Below are positions 26,150 through 35,702 of a DNA stretch of 60,452 bases, one piece after another (position 1 is the first letter of the stretch; each line of letters begins with the position of its first letter). Under the pieces are notes generated by a model. That model did not search any database. It was not told the DNA's origin and saw only the letters and a list, made by a program, of their open reading frames with translations. The stretch is taken from assembly GCF_900187645.1 (NCBI RefSeq), contig NZ_FYEE01000003.1, forward strand, positions 1-60,452, read 5' to 3'. The translations under genes and the position numbers were made by a program. The stretch comes from Pseudomonas sp. Irchel 3E20. Its GTDB lineage: Bacteria > Pseudomonadota > Gammaproteobacteria > Pseudomonadales > Pseudomonadaceae.

Positions 26150-27163
26150 ATGTCCTATCAAGTTGCGTTGAATTTCGAAGACGGGGTCACCCGCTTCATC
26201 GCCGCTGAAACCGGCGAAACCGTGGCCGACGCGGCGTACCGCCAAGGCATCAACATCCCCCTGGACTGCCGTGACGGCGCTTGCGGCACCTGCAAGTGCT
26301 TTGCCGAGGCGGGCCGCTACGAACTGGGCGAGGACTACATCGACGACGCCTTGAGCGAAGACGAAGCCGCCCAGGGTTACGTGCTGACCTGCCAGATGCG
26401 CGCGCAAAGCGACTGCGTGCTGCGGGTGCCGGCCTCCTCCGAGGTGTGCCGCACCCAGCAGGCCAGCTACGCCGCGGCCATCAGCCAGGTGCGCCAGTTG
26501 TCGGACAGCACCTTGTCGCTGTCGATCAAGGGCGAGGCCCTGAGCAAACTGGCGTTTTTGCCGGGCCAGTACGTCAACCTGCAAGTGCCGGGCAGCGAAC
26601 AGACCCGCGCCTACTCCTTCAGCTCGTTGCAGCATGACGGCGAAGTCAGCTTTCTGATCCGCAACGTGCCGGGCGGGCTGATGAGCCGCTTCCTTACCGA
26701 ACTGGCCAAGGCCGGCGACCCGATCAACCTGGCCGGGCCCCTGGGCTCGTTCTACCTGCGCGATATCCGCCGCCCGCTGCTGCTGTTGGCCGGCGGCACC
26801 GGGTTGGCGCCGTTCACCGCCATGCTCGAGCGCATTGCCGAGCAGGGCAGCGAGCACCCCTTGCACCTGATCTACGGCGTCACCCACGACCACGACCTGG
26901 TCGAGCTGGAGCGTTTGCAGGCCTTCGCCGCGCAGATTCCCAACTTCACCTTCAGCGCCTGCGTGGCTAGCCCCGACAGCGCCCACCCGCTCAAGGGCTA
27001 CGTGACCCAGCACATCGAGCCCCAGCACCTGAACGGCGGCGATGTCGACGTGTACCTGTGCGGGCCACCGCCAATGGTCGATGGCGTCAGCCGTTTCCTC
27101 GCCGAACAGGGCGTGGCCCCGGCGAACTTCTACTACGAAAAATTCGCCGCCAGCGCGGCCTGA
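26150..27163 (+). CDS. benC: BenC, benzoate dioxygenase reductase
   Basis: 337-residue electron-transfer subunit passing electrons from NADH to BenAB. An N-terminal plant-type [2Fe-2S] ferredoxin domain (Cys40, Cys45, Cys48, Cys81) is followed by an FAD domain (RAYSFSS) and an NAD domain (GGTGLAPFTAM and the C-terminal CGPPPMVDG). It is in the benABCD operon, 9 bases before benD. Confidence 0.95.
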   Translation: MSYQVALNFEDGVTRFIAAETGETVADAAYRQGINIPLDCRDGACGTCKCFAEAGRYELGEDYIDDALSEDEAAQGYVLTCQMRAQSDCVLRVPASSEVCRTQQASYAAAISQVRQLSDSTLSLSIKGEALSKLAFLPGQYVNLQVPGSEQTRAYSFSSLQHDGEVSFLIRNVPGGLMSRFLTELAKAGDPINLAGPLGSFYLRDIRRPLLLLAGGTGLAPFTAMLERIAEQGSEHPLHLIYGVTHDHDLVELERLQAFAAQIPNFTFSACVASPDSAHPLKGYVTQHIEPQHLNGGDVDVYLCGPPPMVDGVSRFLAEQGVAPANFYYEKFAASAA

Positions 27164-27172
27164 GGACAGCCC

Positions 27173-27946
27173 ATGAGCACTGCACGTTTTGCTGGCAAGG
27201 TCGCGCTGATTACCGGCGCCGCCCAGGGCATCGGCCGCCGCGTCGCCGAGCGCATGGCCGCCGAAGGCGCGCATCTGGTGGTGGTCGACCGGTCCGAATT
27301 GCTGTTTGAGTTGCGCGATGAACTGCCCGGCAAAGTGCTGGCCCTGACCGCCGACCTGGAGCAGTACGAAGAATGCAGCCGCGTGATGGCGGCGGCCATC
27401 GAGGCCTTCGGGCGCCTGGATATTCTGGTGAACAACGTCGGCGGCACGATCTGGGCCAAGCCGTTCGAGCACTACCAAGCGCACGAAATCGCCAAGGAAG
27501 TGCAGCGCTCGCTGTTCCCCACGCTTTGGTGCTGCCACGCGGCGCTGCCGTACATGCTGGCGCAGGGCAGCGGGGCGATCGTCAACGTGTCGTCGATCGC
27601 CACCCGCAGCCTCAACCGCGTGCCCTACGGCGCGGCCAAGGGCGGCGTGAATGCACTGACCGCGTGCCTGGCTTTTGAAACCGCCGAACGCGGCATCCGC
27701 GTCAACGCCACCGCCCCGGGCGGCACCGAAGCGCCGCCACGGCGCATCCCGCGCAACAGCGCCGAACAGTCACCGCAAGAGAAAATCTGGTACCAGCAAA
27801 TCGTCGACCAGACCCGCGACAGCACCCTGATGAAACGCTACGGCACCATCGACGAACAGGCCGCCGCCATCCTGTTCCTGGCCTCGGACGACGCCTCGTA
27901 CATCACCGGCATGGTCATGCCGGTGGGCGGTGGGGACCAGGGTTGA
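27173..27946 (+). CDS. benD: BenD, benzoate cis-diol dehydrogenase
   Basis: 257-residue short-chain dehydrogenase that oxidises and decarboxylates the benzoate diol to catechol. TGAAQGIG (15-22) is the NAD loop, Ser140/Ser141 with Tyr152 and Lys156 (YGAAK) form the catalytic set. It is the last ben gene: no benK, benE or benF transporter or porin follows, and the next gene converges. Catechol then enters catA of the same cluster. Confidence 0.94.
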   Translation: MSTARFAGKVALITGAAQGIGRRVAERMAAEGAHLVVVDRSELLFELRDELPGKVLALTADLEQYEECSRVMAAAIEAFGRLDILVNNVGGTIWAKPFEHYQAHEIAKEVQRSLFPTLWCCHAALPYMLAQGSGAIVNVSSIATRSLNRVPYGAAKGGVNALTACLAFETAERGIRVNATAPGGTEAPPRRIPRNSAEQSPQEKIWYQQIVDQTRDSTLMKRYGTIDEQAAAILFLASDDASYITGMVMPVGGGDQG

Positions 27947-27994
27947 ACTGAACGCCACAGAGGCTCGCGGCCATGAGGGGCGTGGTCACCGCCC

Positions 27995-28468
27995 CTACTT
28001 GCGCACCACCAAGTCCAGCAACTCTTCCTTTTCCTTGATCTTCTGCAACACGATTTCCGAGCGGATGTCGGTGACGCCCGCCGTGCGGTTGAGGTGGTTG
28101 ACGATGAAATCGGAGAAGTGCTTGAGGTTGCGCGCCTGCACCCGCAGCACGTAGTTGCTGGCGCCGGTGATGACGTAGGCGGTGACCACTTCGGGCCAGG
28201 AGTGCACCTTCTTGATAAAGGTTTCGTGCCAGTCGGCCACGTCCTGGCGCAGGGACACATGGACGATGGCTTCCAGCTCGATGCCCAGGCGTTCGGCGTT
28301 GAGCACCGCGCGGTAGCCGGTGATGATGCCCTCGCTTTCCAGCAGGCGCAGGCGCCGCAGGCAGGCCGAAGGGGAGAGGGCGACTTTCTCGGCCAGTTCC
28401 TGATTGCTGATGCGCCCGTCCTGTTGCAGGAAATGCAGGATGCGCAGGTCGGTGGAGTCCAGAGTCAT
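27995..28468 (-). CDS. kynR: Lrp/AsnC-family regulator, probable KynR
   Basis: 157 residues: N-terminal winged helix (SNQELAEKVALSPSACLRRL) and C-terminal RAM ligand-binding domain, as in Lrp proteins. It is divergent from kynU across 170 bases, matching the kynR-kyn arrangement of P. aeruginosa in which KynR senses kynurenine. The start is ATG 28468; the frame is open a further 47 codons into the promoter region. Identity as KynR depends on position. Confidence 0.85.
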   Translation of the reverse strand: MTLDSTDLRILHFLQQDGRISNQELAEKVALSPSACLRRLRLLESEGIITGYRAVLNAERLGIELEAIVHVSLRQDVADWHETFIKKVHSWPEVVTAYVITGASNYVLRVQARNLKHFSDFIVNHLNRTAGVTDIRSEIVLQKIKEKEELLDLVVRK

Positions 28469-28638
28469 GGTTTGAATAAATCCGCGATTATTGGAGTTGG
28501 AATCGAATTTTCTTCGCAATAGTGCCGATGCAACGCTGCACTTTGCACGAAAATTTTCCGGTTCCTGGTTCATCATCTGCTTCACGAGGCCGGCTGCGGT
28601 TGGCCGCACCGATGCGTGTTTCCCTGACAGGACCTTCC

Positions 28639-29889
28639 ATGATTAGCAGAACCGATTGCCTGGCGCTCGATGCGCAAGACCCGCTGGCGCCGTTGCGCGA
28701 GCAGTTTGCCTTGCCCGAGGGGGTGATCTACCTCGACGGCAACTCCCTCGGTGCGCGCCCGGTGGCGGCCCTGGCCCGGGCCCAACAGGTGATCGCCGAG
28801 GAATGGGGCAATGGCCTGATCCGCAGTTGGAACAGCGCCGGTTGGCGCGCCTTGTCCGAGCGCCTGGGGGACCGGCTCGCCGGCCTGATCGGCGCCGGGC
28901 CGGGGGAAGTGGTGGTTACCGACACCACCTCGATCAACCTGTTCAAGGTGCTCAGCGCGGCCCTGCAAGTGCAGGCGCAACGGGCGCCCGAGCGGCGAGT
29001 GATCGTCACTGAAAGCAGTAACTTTCCCACCGACCTGTACATCGCCCAAGGCTTGGCGGACCTGCTGCAACAGGGCTACTCCCTGCGCCTGGTGGACAGC
29101 CCGGCACAGTTGCCGCAAGCCATCGGCCCGGACACAGCGGTGGTGATGCTCACCCACGTCAACTACAAGAGCGGCCACATGCACGACATGCAGGCCCTCA
29201 CCGCCCTGAGCCACGAATGCGGCGCGCTGACGATCTGGGACCTGGCCCACTCGGCCGGCGCGGTGCCGGTGGACCTGCACGGCGCGGGTGCCGACTACGC
29301 CATCGGCTGCACCTACAAGTACCTCAACGGCGGCCCGGGTTCCCAGGCGTTCGTCTGGGTGGCGCCGGCCCTGTGCGACCTGGTCAACCAGCCGCTGTCG
29401 GGCTGGTTCGGCCACACCCGCCAGTTCGCCATGGAAACCGCCTACGCGCCCAGCAGCGGCATCGCCCGCTACCTGTGCGGCACCCAACCGATCACCTCGC
29501 TGGCGATGGTGGAATGCGGCCTGGACATCTTCGACCAGACCGACATGGCCAGCCTGCGCCGTAAATCCCTGGCCCTGACCGACCTGTTCATCGCGCTGGT
29601 GGAAAAACGCTGCGCCACCCACGGCCTGACCCTGGTCACCCCGCGTGAGCACGCCCAGCGCGGCAGCCACGTCAGCTTCGAGCACCCCGAGGGCTACGCG
29701 GTGGTCCAGGCCTTGATCGCCCGGGGCGTGATCGGCGACTACCGCGAACCGCGGATCATGCGTTTTGGCTTCACGCCGCTGTACACGCGCTTTAGCGAAG
29801 TGTTCGACGCGGTCGAGATCCTGGGCGAGATCCTCGACCAGAAAACCTGGGCCCGGGAAGAATTCCAGGTGCGCCATAGCGTGACGTGA
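28639..29889 (+). CDS. kynU: KynU, kynureninase
   Basis: 416-residue PLP enzyme cleaving kynurenine to anthranilate and alanine. Conserved features are YLDGNSLGA at the N-terminus, the WDLAHSAGA Asp/His motif and the PLP lysine in [13 protein letters not shown] 28639 follows AGGA; an earlier in-frame ATG at 28522 lies inside the promoter. kynA and kynB are not in this window. Anthranilate can be turned into catechol by anthranilate dioxygenase, which ties this gene to the cat genes nearby. Confidence 0.94.
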   Translation: MISRTDCLALDAQDPLAPLREQFALPEGVIYLDGNSLGARPVAALARAQQVIAEEWGNGLIRSWNSAGWRALSERLGDRLAGLIGAGPGEVVVTDTTSINLFKVLSAALQVQAQRAPERRVIVTESSNFPTDLYIAQGLADLLQQGYSLRLVDSPAQLPQAIGPDTAVVMLTHVNYKSGHMHDMQALTALSHECGALTIWDLAHSAGAVPVDLHGAGADYAIGCTYKYLNGGPGSQAFVWVAPALCDLVNQPLSGWFGHTRQFAMETAYAPSSGIARYLCGTQPITSLAMVECGLDIFDQTDMASLRRKSLALTDLFIALVEKRCATHGLTLVTPREHAQRGSHVSFEHPEGYAVVQALIARGVIGDYREPRIMRFGFTPLYTRFSEVFDAVEILGEILDQKTWAREEFQVRHSVT

Positions 29890-29895
29890 CACTCC

Positions 29896-30127
29896 TTGTG
29901 GGCCTGGGCTTGCCCGCGATTAGGCCAGTACAGCCAGCAGAACTCTCGCGGCTGGAGCATAGCCATCGCGGGCAGGCCCGCTCCCACAGGGTGGATGGCA
30001 AGTTAGTCTGATACACCCCCAATCGCGTGCAACCACACTAATAAAGAGGCACCTAGCGTGACGACTTCCAACAAGGGTTGCGCTTGAGGGGCCTATCCCC
30101 CAGTGGGAGCGAGCCTGCTCGCGATGG
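29896..30127. repeat. Cluster of REP elements
   Basis: Three units: GGGCTTGCCCGCGATTAGGCC near 29905, the inverted CATCGCGGGCAGGCCCGCTC near 29965, and GTGGGAGCGAGCCTGCTCGC near 30102. The first two form an inverted pair. No gene is seen in this 244-base gap. Confidence 0.75.
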
Positions 30128-30133
30128 CGGTTC

Positions 30134-31036
30134 TCAAGCCGCCGAAAAGCCTGCGGGGGCGGTCAACGCCTCCAGCAGCGCCCGGGCATAGCCGGGCAGT
30201 TGCTCGAACGAACGGGCGCACAGCAGCAATTTGCGCCGTGCCCAGGGTTCTTGCAGCTCGCGGCGGTGCAATGCCTGTGGTGCCGGCCCGCGTTCAAGGG
30301 CGGCCAGGGGGACGATGCCCAGCCCGGCGCCACGGGCCACCATGCGTATCACCCCATCAAAACCCTCGGCGCGGATGCGGGTCTGCATGCGCCGGCCGCA
30401 GTGCAGAGCCTGTTCCTCCAGGTAAATCGCTAGGGCGCTGCTGGCGTTCAGGCCTACATAGTCGTGGCCCAGGGTCTGGGCGAAGGTCAACTCAGGGGCG
30501 CCGGCCAGGGGATGGTCCAGCGGCAGGATCAACACCAGCGGGTCGTCGCAAAAGGCGCGGCTGTGTAAACCCTGGCGGTCAACGGCGTCGCAGATGATGC
30601 CCAGGTCCGCCGCGCCCTGGCGCAGGGCGTGGGTGATGCGCTGGCTGGGCAGTTCCTGCACGTCGATAGTGAGGTTGGGGTGTGCGTGTAGAAAATCCGC
30701 CAGGCGTTCGGGCAGGTATTGGCTCAGGGCCGTGGTGTTGCACAGCAAGCGCACCTGGCCCTTGGCCCCGCTGGCGTACTCCGCCAGTTCCTGTTGCAGG
30801 TGCTCGGCCTGTTGCAGCAACGCCCGGGCATGCCGTGCCAGGGCCTGGCCGGCGGGCGTCGGGTAGACGCCACGGCGCCCGCGCTCGAAAAACGCCACCC
30901 CCGCCGACACCTCCATTGCGCGCACCCGCGCACTGGCCGCCGACAGCGATAAATGGCTGCGCGCCGCGCCGGCGGTGATGTTGCCGCAGTCGAGAATGTT
31001 CAGGTAAAGCCGCAGGTCAGTCAGGTCGAAGTGCAT
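30134..31036 (-). CDS. LysR-family transcriptional regulator
   Basis: 300 residues with a helix-turn-helix at about 18-45 (GNITAGAARSHLSLSAASARVRAME) and a substrate-binding effector domain. It is divergent from the TauE/SafE-type exporter gene and probably regulates it. The ligand is unknown. Confidence 0.85.
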   Translation of the reverse strand: MHFDLTDLRLYLNILDCGNITAGAARSHLSLSAASARVRAMEVSAGVAFFERGRRGVYPTPAGQALARHARALLQQAEHLQQELAEYASGAKGQVRLLCNTTALSQYLPERLADFLHAHPNLTIDVQELPSQRITHALRQGAADLGIICDAVDRQGLHSRAFCDDPLVLILPLDHPLAGAPELTFAQTLGHDYVGLNASSALAIYLEEQALHCGRRMQTRIRAEGFDGVIRMVARGAGLGIVPLAALERGPAPQALHRRELQEPWARRKLLLCARSFEQLPGYARALLEALTAPAGFSAA

Positions 31037-31050
31037 GGTTTGGCCCTGTA

Positions 31051-31134
31051 GAAAGCGGGCTCGCCCGCGCTGGGCTGCGTAGCGGCCCTAAAACCCGAGG
31101 CGCGCTACGCACTCCAGCGCGGGCAAGCCCGCTT
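31051..31134. repeat. Inverted pair of REP-like elements
   Basis: AGCGGGCTCGCCCGCGCTGG at the left and CCAGCGCGGGCAAGCCCGCT at the right form a long palindrome of the AAGCGGGC subtype, placed in the divergent promoter region between the LysR gene and the exporter. Confidence 0.75.
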
Positions 31135-31216
31135 GTTACTGATGCGTGTGCCTATCGGGAAACAAGAGTCTGCCTGCGCCAATCGCGCATTTCCAGCCTC
31201 GCGTGCAGGGGGGATT

Positions 31217-31990
31217 ATGGGCGCCATGAATACTGTCCTGGCGTACTACCAACACCTCGGCCCGGCCCTTATGGCGCTGGTGCTGTTGACCTTCTTGCTG
31301 GCCGGTACGGTCAAGGGCGTGATCGGCCTCGGCTTGCCTACCATCGCCATGGGCTTGCTCGGCTTGGCTATGGCGCCGGCGCAGGCTGCGGCGCTGCTGA
31401 TTGTGCCGTCGGCGTTGACCAACCTCTGGCAATTGGCGTTTGGCGGGCATTTGCGTGGGCTGCTGGGGCGGTTGTGGCCGATGCTGCTGGCAATCTTCCT
31501 GGGCACCGGGGCGGGGGCGCTGTGGCTGGGCATGGAGGGCGGGCCGTGGGTGGTGCGGGGGTTGGGCGCGGCGCTGTTGCTGTATGCCCTGAGCGGGTTG
31601 TGCCTGCCGGCCCTGCGCCTGGCGGCGCGGCACGAACCCTGGCTGGGGCCGCTGTGTGGCGTGTTGACCGGTGCCATTACGGCGGCCACCGGGGTGTTCG
31701 TGATCCCGGCGGTGCCCTATCTACAGGCGCTGGGGCTGCAACGGGATCAACTGGTGCAAGCCTTGGGCCTGTCATTCAGCGTCTCGACCCTGGCCCTGGC
31801 GGCCGGCCTGGCGTGGGGCGGTGCCTTGGGCGGCGCTGAGCTGGGGGCGTCATTGCTGGCGCTGGTGCCGGCCCTGTTGGGCATGTGGCTGGGGCAATGG
31901 TTGCGCCAGCGCATCAGCGCTGTGCTGTTCAAACGGGTGTTCTTTGTCGGCCTCGGCCTGCTGGGGGCGCACTTGCTGGTCAGCGGCTAG
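31217..31990 (+). CDS. TauE/SafE-family membrane transporter
   Basis: 257 residues, about 8 membrane helices. The segment LAGTVKGVIGLGLPTIAMGL is the typical N-terminal repeat of the TauE/SafE family (sulfite, sulfonate or organic-anion export), with a second related repeat GVLTGAITAATGVFVIPAVP. ATG 31217 follows AGGGGGG closely; ATG 31226 is an alternative. The 3' end overlaps the convergent monooxygenase gene by 11 bases. Confidence 0.82.
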   Translation: MGAMNTVLAYYQHLGPALMALVLLTFLLAGTVKGVIGLGLPTIAMGLLGLAMAPAQAAALLIVPSALTNLWQLAFGGHLRGLLGRLWPMLLAIFLGTGAGALWLGMEGGPWVVRGLGAALLLYALSGLCLPALRLAARHEPWLGPLCGVLTGAITAATGVFVIPAVPYLQALGLQRDQLVQALGLSFSVSTLALAAGLAWGGALGGAELGASLLALVPALLGMWLGQWLRQRISAVLFKRVFFVGLGLLGAHLLVSG

Positions 31991-32294
31991 CCGAGGCGGG
32001 GCTGAGCATGTCGATCATGCGGGTCTCGAAATCCCGCGCCAGGTAGTCCATGCGTTGCTCGAAAAACTGCCGCATGTGGGGCAGGTTGGCGTGGATGTCC
32101 CAGTGCGCGCGGCTTTGCCACACCTCATAAAAGATAAACAGCGTCGGGTCTTCGCGGTCGCGCAGCATGTGGTACTCGATGCAGCCCGGCTCGGCGCGGC
32201 TGGGCTGCACATAGGCGCGGAACAACGCCTCGAAGGCGTCGGCTGTTTCCGCTTGGGTGTGGGCGTGCAGGATGAAACTGTGCAATGCACTCAT
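31980..32294 (-). CDS. YgiN-like antibiotic biosynthesis/quinol monooxygenase
   Basis: 104-residue ferredoxin-like fold protein (ABM domain), with the typical SRAEPGCIEYHMLRD and FYEVWQSRAHWDIH segments. GAGGAG precedes the ATG at 32294. In E. coli the homologue YgiN, a quinol monooxygenase, is encoded next to the quinone reductase MdaB, and here mdaB is the divergent neighbour. A function in quinone redox cycling is inferred from that link. Confidence 0.8.
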   Translation of the reverse strand: MSALHSFILHAHTQAETADAFEALFRAYVQPSRAEPGCIEYHMLRDREDPTLFIFYEVWQSRAHWDIHANLPHMRQFFEQRMDYLARDFETRMIDMLSPASASR

Positions 32295-32492
32295 GGCGAT
32301 CTCCTCTGGTTTGAGGGTGCCAACTTTACGACAACAATCTGCTATCGATTCGTGCTTATGGGTCAAATGTATTTTGCCGATGGCGGGCTTATTCCGCGTG
32401 CGGTCGCTCTATAACCTGGCCTCATCGTTTTTCACTCTTCTCGATCCGCTGCCCCGTGCAGCGCGCATTGATACCCGATGAGGCTACTCACC

Positions 32493-33077
32493 ATGAAGAA
32501 AGTCCTGTTGCTCAACGGCGGCAAACAATTCGCCCACTCCGATGGCCGCTACAACCTGACCCTGCACGAAGCCGCCGCCGCCGTGCTGGACCGTGGCGGT
32601 GTGGATGTGAAAGTCACCCACATCGACGCCGGCTACGACATCGATGAAGAGGTGCAGAAGTTTCTCTGGGCCGACGTCATCGTGTACCAGATGCCGGGTT
32701 GGTGGATGGGCGCGCCGTGGATCGTCAAGCAGTACGTCGATGAGGTCTTCACCCGTGGTCACGGCAGCCTCTACGCCAACGACGGCCGCACCCGCAGCGA
32801 CGCCTCGCAGAAGTACGGCAGCGGTGGGCTGTTGCAGGGCAAGCAGTACATGCTGTCGCTGACCTGGAACGCCCCGCAGCAAGCCTTCGACGACCCCGCG
32901 GATTTTTTTGAAGGCAAGGGCGTGGACGCGGTGTACTTCCCGTTCCACAAGGCCAACGCCTTCCTCGGCCTGGAGGCGTTGCCGACCTTCCTGTGCGTGG
33001 ACGTGATGAAACGCCCCGACGTGGCCGGCGACGTGCAGCGTTACGAGGCGCACCTGGCCAAGGTGTTCGGCCTTTAA
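32493..33077 (+). CDS. mdaB: MdaB, NAD(P)H quinone oxidoreductase
   Basis: 194-residue flavodoxin-like FAD enzyme. The N-terminus KKVLLLNGGKQFAHSDGRYN and the active-site stretch YQMPGWWMGAPWIVKQYVDEVF are characteristic of MdaB, which reduces quinones by two electrons and limits oxidative stress. The start is ATG 32493 with AGG nine bases earlier; another ATG five codons upstream is possible. A LysR gene follows in the same direction. Confidence 0.92.
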   Translation: MKKVLLLNGGKQFAHSDGRYNLTLHEAAAAVLDRGGVDVKVTHIDAGYDIDEEVQKFLWADVIVYQMPGWWMGAPWIVKQYVDEVFTRGHGSLYANDGRTRSDASQKYGSGGLLQGKQYMLSLTWNAPQQAFDDPADFFEGKGVDAVYFPFHKANAFLGLEALPTFLCVDVMKRPDVAGDVQRYEAHLAKVFGL

Positions 33078-33105
33078 GCTACTATCTGCGGCGCACTGGT
33101 TGTCG

Positions 33106-33133
33106 GTAGCAAGCGGGCTCGCCTGCCTGCTAC
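33106..33133. repeat. REP-like palindrome, GTAGC family
   Basis: GTAGCAAGCGGGC / GCCTGCCTGCTAC, an imperfect palindrome of the same family as that at 46911-46938, lies between mdaB and the LysR gene. Confidence 0.7.
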
Positions 33134-33165
33134 AAGCAGCCTCCCCCAGCCGCAGAGGACGCCCG

Positions 33166-34077
33166 TTGAAAGCCAGATCCGATGAGTTGCAGATGTTTGT
33201 CTGCGTGATCGAATGCGGTTCGATTTCCGCCGCCGCCGAGCAGGTTGGCCAGACCCCTTCGGCGGTCAGCCGCAGCCTGTCGCGCCTGGAGGCCAAGCTC
33301 GACACCACGCTTATCAACCGCACCACCCGGCGCATGGACCTGACCGAAGAGGGCAAGTACTTTTTCGAGCACGCCAAGCGCATCCTCGACCAGATGGACG
33401 AACTCGAAGAGCGCCTCAGTGCCCGCCAGCAAACCCCCTCCGGGCGCTTGCGGATCAACGCGGCGGCGCCCTTCATGTTGCACGCCATCGTGCCCTACAT
33501 CGCCGAATTCCGCGGGCTCTACCCGGATATCCAACTGGAACTCAACAGCAACGACCTGATAATCGACCTGCTGGAGCAGAGCACCGACATCGCCATCCGC
33601 ATCGGCGCCCTGGCCGACTCCACCCTGCACGCGCGCTCCCTGGGCTGTAGCCCGCTGCATATCCTCGCCAGCCCCGACTACGTGGCGCGCCACGGTACGC
33701 CGACCACGGTGGAGCAGTTGGGCGACCATCAGTTGCTCGGTTTCACCCAGACCGAAACCCTCAACCACTGGCCCCTGCGCCACGCCCACGGCGACCGCTG
33801 GCAGATCGAGGCAAGCCTCAGCGCCTCCAGCGGCGAAACCCTGCGCCACCTGGCGCTAGCGGGGCAGGGCATCGTCTGCTTGTCCCACTTCATGACCTGC
33901 GACGACATCCACACCGGGCGCTTGCAGGTGCTGCTGGCCGAGGCCAACAGCGGCTACCGCCAGCCGATCAACGCGGTGTATTACCGCAACTCTCAATTGG
34001 CGTTGCGCATCCAGTGCTTCCTGGACTTTATCCAGGACAAACTGGCGGGTTATGCGCTGGCGGAGTTCAGGGGATAG
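33166..34077 (+). CDS. LysR-family transcriptional regulator
   Basis: 303 residues from a TTG start at 33166, chosen because AGAGGA lies 7 bases upstream and the preceding in-frame sequence is REP DNA. Helix-turn-helix GSISAAAEQVGQTPSAVSRS. The effector domain resembles the DsdC/CrgA-like group (motif LEQSTDIAIRIGALADSTL). It follows mdaB in the same direction and is its probable regulator. Confidence 0.85.
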   Translation: MKARSDELQMFVCVIECGSISAAAEQVGQTPSAVSRSLSRLEAKLDTTLINRTTRRMDLTEEGKYFFEHAKRILDQMDELEERLSARQQTPSGRLRINAAAPFMLHAIVPYIAEFRGLYPDIQLELNSNDLIIDLLEQSTDIAIRIGALADSTLHARSLGCSPLHILASPDYVARHGTPTTVEQLGDHQLLGFTQTETLNHWPLRHAHGDRWQIEASLSASSGETLRHLALAGQGIVCLSHFMTCDDIHTGRLQVLLAEANSGYRQPINAVYYRNSQLALRIQCFLDFIQDKLAGYALAEFRG

Positions 34078-34098
34078 GGGGGAGCGGCAAGCTGACAG

Positions 34099-35577
34099 CT
34101 AAGCGCTGGCCGCTGTGCCTTCCTTGTCGTGCAGGCCAAAGCGGTCCACCAGGGTGGCGCTGGCTTGGTTCAGGCCGAGCACCTGCACCTCGGCACCGTT
34201 GGCGCGCAGTTTGAGGATCACGCTGTCGAGGGCGGCGATGGCGGTGATGTCCCAGAAGTGCGCCTGGGTCAGGTCGATGCACACGCGGGGCAGGTGTTCC
34301 TTGAGGTTGAAGGCGGCGCGGAATTTGTCTGCCGAGCTGAAGAATACCTGGCCGACCACCCGGTAAACCCGGCACTGGCCGTGGTCTTGTAGGGCCGACT
34401 CCACGGTCAGGTAGTGGCCCATCTTGTTGGTGAAGAACAGCGCGGCCAGCAGCACGCCAGCAAGTACGCCGTAGGCCAGGTTGTGGGTGCCGACGACCAC
34501 GGCCACGGTCACAACCATGACGATGTTGGTGGACAGCGGGTAGCGTTTGAGGTTGCGCAGCGAGTCCCAACTGAAGGTGCCGATGGACACCATAATCATC
34601 ACCGCCACCAGCGCGGCCATGGGGATGCGGCTGACCCAGTCGCTGAGGAACACCACCATCAACAACAGCGCCACCCCGGCGACAAGCGTAGACAGGCGCG
34701 TGCGCCCGCCGGATTTCACGTTGATGACCGACTGGCCGATCATCGCGCAACCGCCCATGCCGCCTAGCAGGCCGGTGGCGATGTTGGCCAGGCCCTGGCC
34801 CTTGCATTCGCGGTTTTTGTCACTGGGGGTGTCGGTCATTTCATCGACGATGGTGGCGGTCATCATCGACTCCAGCAGGCCGACCACGGCCATGGCGGCG
34901 GAGTAGGGGAAGATGATTTTCAGGGTGTCCAGGTTCAGCGGTACGTCCGGCCAGAGGAAGATCGGCAGGGTGTCGGGCAGCGCGCCCATGTCGCCGACGG
35001 TGCGGATATCCAGGCCCAGCCCCATCGCCACGGCCGTCAGCACCAGGATGCACACCAGCGGCGAGGGGATGACCTTGCCGATCACGGGCACGTGGGGGAA
35101 CAGGTAGATGATGCCCAGGCCCGCCGCCGTCATGGCGTAGACGTGCCAGGTGACGTGGGTCAGTTCCGGCAACTGGGCCATGAAAATCAGAATCGCCAAG
35201 GCATTGACGAAACCGGTGACCACCGAGCGCGAGACGAAGCGCATCAGCGACCCCAGCTTGAGATACCCGGCGCCGATTTGCAGTGCGCCGCACAACAGCG
35301 TGGCGGCCAGCAGGTATTGCAGGCCGTGGTCTTTGACCAGCGTCACCATCAACAGGGCCATGGCCCCGGTGGCCGCGGAGATCATCCCTGGGCGCCCGCC
35401 GGTGAAGGCGATCACCACCGCCATGCTGAAGGAGGCGTACAGGCCGATCTTGGGGTCTACCCCGGCGATGATGGAAAACGCGATGGCTTCGGGGATCAGC
35501 GCAAGGGCCACCACCAGCCCGGCCAGCACATCGGCGCGGACATTGGAAAACCAGTGGTGTTGGAGGGAGGCGAGCAT
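34099..35577 (-). CDS. SulP-family anion transporter with STAS domain
   Basis: 492 residues: about 12 membrane helices followed by a C-terminal STAS domain (about 395-485, with CIDLTQAHFWDITAIAALD). The N-terminal LAGLVVALALIPEAIAFSII is the SulP signature. SulP proteins carry sulfate, bicarbonate or dicarboxylates; which one cannot be told from sequence. A start ATG at 35577 fits the family N-terminus. Confidence 0.87.
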   Translation of the reverse strand: MLASLQHHWFSNVRADVLAGLVVALALIPEAIAFSIIAGVDPKIGLYASFSMAVVIAFTGGRPGMISAATGAMALLMVTLVKDHGLQYLLAATLLCGALQIGAGYLKLGSLMRFVSRSVVTGFVNALAILIFMAQLPELTHVTWHVYAMTAAGLGIIYLFPHVPVIGKVIPSPLVCILVLTAVAMGLGLDIRTVGDMGALPDTLPIFLWPDVPLNLDTLKIIFPYSAAMAVVGLLESMMTATIVDEMTDTPSDKNRECKGQGLANIATGLLGGMGGCAMIGQSVINVKSGGRTRLSTLVAGVALLLMVVFLSDWVSRIPMAALVAVMIMVSIGTFSWDSLRNLKRYPLSTNIVMVVTVAVVVGTHNLAYGVLAGVLLAALFFTNKMGHYLTVESALQDHGQCRVYRVVGQVFFSSADKFRAAFNLKEHLPRVCIDLTQAHFWDITAIAALDSVILKLRANGAEVQVLGLNQASATLVDRFGLHDKEGTAASA

Positions 35578-35661
35578 GGGCAGGTCCAGGGTGATTTATC
35601 TGGTAACAAAAACGGGGGGCGGGAGTTTACAGGGGATGGGCGCGATAGGGGGCAGACCGCT

Positions 35662-35694
35662 GCTGTAGCAGCGGGTAAGCCCGCGTGCTACAGC
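35662..35694. repeat. REP-like hairpin, GTAGC family
   Basis: GCTGTAGCA-GCGGG pairs with CCCGC-TGCTACAGC around a TAAG loop. It lies between two minus-strand genes. Confidence 0.7.
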
Positions 35695-35702
35695 GCTTGG
35701 GG

